Position numbers and translations under genes: made by a program
The notes under the pieces: generated by a model
Told to the model about the DNA's origin: nothing
What the model saw: the letters and a program-made list of their open reading frames with translations, nothing else
The model's database searches: none
Part shown: piece after piece, positions 63,601 through 64,000 of the stretch
Numbering within the stretch: position 1 is the stretch's first letter
Layout of the letters: each line of letters begins with the position of its first letter
NCBI GenBank assembly: GCA_947172645.1
Contig: CAMWBY010000013.1
Span: forward strand, 62,001 to 126,000
Direction: 5' to 3'
Length of the DNA: 64,000 nucleotides
Source of the DNA: an uncultured Lachnospiraceae bacterium
Lineage (GTDB): Bacteria; Bacillota; Clostridia; Lachnospirales; Lachnospiraceae

Positions 63601-63833
63601 AATGATTCTATAAAAGGTCTCATCCTCCACTTATAAACTACATCCGACATATCAGAAAAATTCATAATAACAAATGCTCTAATTTTATGTTGCTCATGTA
63701 ATTTTCTCCGCTCATACTGAATATTGGGTTGTTTCGAACAATATTCTCCTGTCATAAAACACCGCCTTGAACGGATACAAGATTCTATAGACATATGGCA
63801 ACTATATTGGTAATTTTCATAATCATTTTTCAT
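60645..63833 (-). CDS. Large protein with two TIR/nucleoside-deoxyribosyltransferase-like domains
   Basis: About 1062 residues. Four N-terminal Cys (about 12, 19, 25, 32) suggest a zinc site. Residues 50-170 form a TIR/NDT-like fold: RAFVIMNFSDMSDVVYKWRM, RSDSDPASN, ADLVIVDVSSQNANVFYEFG and MAVALGK, with a likely catalytic Glu152 in FYEFG. A second copy at about 460-500 (NEIVVDVSNNCLQSLFWLGA, then AHGSDVHAITV) lacks the Glu. The remaining sequence is not recognised; a CAEC occurs near residue 795. It probably handles a nucleotide such as NAD. ATG at 63833 has GGAGGAG 9 nt upstream; a GTG at 63851 is weaker. TM-Macro gene follows in the same operon. Confidence 0.75.
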   Translation of the reverse strand: MKNDYENYQYSCHMSIESCIRSRRCFMTGEYCSKQPNIQYERRKLHEQHKIRAFVIMNFSDMSDVVYKWRMRPFIESLSKYFYFADGKLYCSSSDKDKNRTKENMVKEIEVIRSDSDPASNYVVCNRICQQMQIADLVIVDVSSQNANVFYEFGMAVALGKMILPICYSESFYKMVIPDTSEDKVSEEEWKKIEHHIGLYPWRKALFEYYGIRYRRLPKEKDELMTRYMEFDTVIKSKYNFSDKQYNRFPYHEILPDGKKLSNGEYEKVGQSIYGKLCAGYNENGNESNTLIVYTMDTFLNEEQAGLCIVNFYHHIVSRMKLEQCFCGERVGVLVQANMIPENEKDAKEELDIEYSVGEIIQIGTNQATYLATEEKIKSNDEWEDLLGHKEETDNTAEREQKNEIERFTKNHITNRAMRIYPNHPVFVDRMKNLLHKDLICDINGLFNLYYVMLRTLRYTNEIVVDVSNNCLQSLFWLGAAHGSDVHAITVMHEKTDAEKLRNADAFEKENRNVFDVAGLWMAILRKNDIEGFYLQLAAAQSGIERHSKLMLLNSKNYKKESNELLFSFYKTSKDEKNKLDELYAQKEKDEKRSLESYYRDRFWAPILGYNQLSIYLTHRNDQAKDEEPRLCMSKWDFDAVAVLSKYLSKRKLIGEYSLVSLQEKEKDENADKLNFICIGSESHPLGVSLPCYICNEIKGIGERISFLENKEDINIIHERRAFPGEDEAKIICTKWIDGEKYFKGFFRINIDEVKEFEGQLGIGEISKDGIFTHQPKTYKCAECRSINSFESEKKTNIYFNRDEIEGEICQFAKEGTHSEIAQLILWREKSENEERDSLFRVGIRGSSGPATFALSALFVSEEHIENYFIGREGEDRKKPKKDNLLCELQSNVRKRFMDIFLQVLDKEIGNKIINENDSDELKNEKKKSFKLIKYAVVFYLKTVLYRYFFPFLSQNDIERIYSGMYTFLNSMKVARVSVFSKDKYFQNGFANHMFNIDIIEEIPKILRTTLKDFRGLEAFYEIEVKHFLNDPCIKKDTRQVRGIQPVKRNEMPLINYFYIPE

Positions 63834-63889
63834 CTTTAGGTTCTCCTCCACATAATTATAAAAAAGCTCAATTAATTCTCCGTTAAAGA

Positions 63890-64000
63890 CTACTCAGCCT
63901 CATATTCTATATACCTAAATTCTTCAGAATCAAAAAAATCCTTAATACTTATATTCAATCCGTTACATATCTTAATAATTGTAAAAATTCCCGGATTTTT
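63890..64000 (-). CDS. XRE-family regulator C-terminus, partial
   Basis: The last 36 codons of a leftward gene that enters from the right edge. The sequence KNPGIFTIIKICNGLNISIK, then DFFDSEEFRYIEYEAE, ends at a TAG (63890-63892) and matches the end of a Cro/CI helix-turn-helix protein (helix 5 and tail: CNGLNISIKDFFD). It lies 56 bp upstream of the TIR/NDT-like gene in the same direction and may regulate the module. Confidence 0.7.
   Translation of the reverse strand, partial: KNPGIFTIIKICNGLNISIKDFFDSEEFRYIEYEAE

Overview
The window is a chromosomal segment of a Gram-positive, low-to-medium GC Firmicute, most likely a Lachnospiraceae-type Clostridium. Evidence: strong GGAGG-type ribosome binding sites before almost every gene, sigma-A promoters (TTGNNN-17-TATAAT), DUF6179/DUF6323, zinc-ribbon and Rpn-type proteins, a VTC-DUF4956-CotH cluster, and many MATE, ABC and two-component genes. 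No rRNA, tRNA, CRISPR array, replication origin or intact insertion sequence was recognised.

Layout. 1-2.6 kb: the 5' part of a leftward gene for a bacterial NLR-like protein (PD-(D/E)XK-like nuclease plus NACHT ATPase) that runs off the left edge. 2.8-10.2 kb: efflux and regulation (two MATE transporters, LysR and WYL regulators, an unusual phosphoribosyltransferase-like protein, a HAD phosphatase, small zinc-ribbon and conserved proteins). 10.2-14.7 kb: a leftward amino-acid ABC importer operon ending in a phytoene-desaturase-like oxidoreductase, with a dense hairpin cluster between permease and ATPase. 14.9-23.2 kb: a DUF3298 lipoprotein, a DUF4422 protein, a radical SAM protein, a third MATE, a Gfo/Idh/MocA oxidoreductase, a PAP2 phosphatase, DUF3788 and an MFS exporter. 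23.5-26.4 kb: trkA-trkH potassium uptake. 26.5-28.3 kb: a MerR regulator divergent from an MFS gene, with a classic 19-bp-spacer MerR-type promoter. 28.3-34.3 kb: a response regulator-kinase-ABC ATPase-FtsX permease operon (Bce-like layout) followed by an XRE membrane protein. 35-41 kb: AraC regulator, Nudix hydrolase, and a translationally coupled DNA-deoxyinosine glycosylase plus WYL-SF1 helicase-nuclease, then an XRE regulator. 41-47.8 kb: decayed remnants, an Rpn nuclease, a GNAT, the VTC-DUF4956-CotH cluster and a UPF0175/DUF3368 toxin-antitoxin pair whose toxin lacks part of its core. 48-52.5 kb: DUF6179/DUF6323, a candidate structured RNA, an XRE regulator and an AgrAC-like two-component system. 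52.5-58.4 kb: one giant membrane-anchored protein with about 36 YD-type repeats. 59-64 kb: a visibly AT-richer region with an XRE regulator, a TM-Macro protein of the Thoeris ThsA type, a very large protein with TIR/nucleoside-deoxyribosyltransferase-like domains, and the end of another XRE gene.

The most interesting candidate system is the pair at 59.7-63.8 kb. A membrane-anchored Macro-domain effector, known from type II Thoeris where it is activated by a nucleotide signal made by a small TIR protein, is here directly downstream of a ~1060-residue protein with one apparently intact and one degenerate TIR/NDT-like domain. This suggests a Thoeris-like abortive-infection system with an unusual sensor. 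The NACHT-nuclease at the left edge and the glycosylase-helicase-nuclease couple near 36-40 kb are two further defence or DNA-processing candidates. A ~100-bp dispersed element with terminal inverted repeats occurs in two copies, with a possible third end fragment. All functional statements rest on motif reading; nothing was searched against a database.
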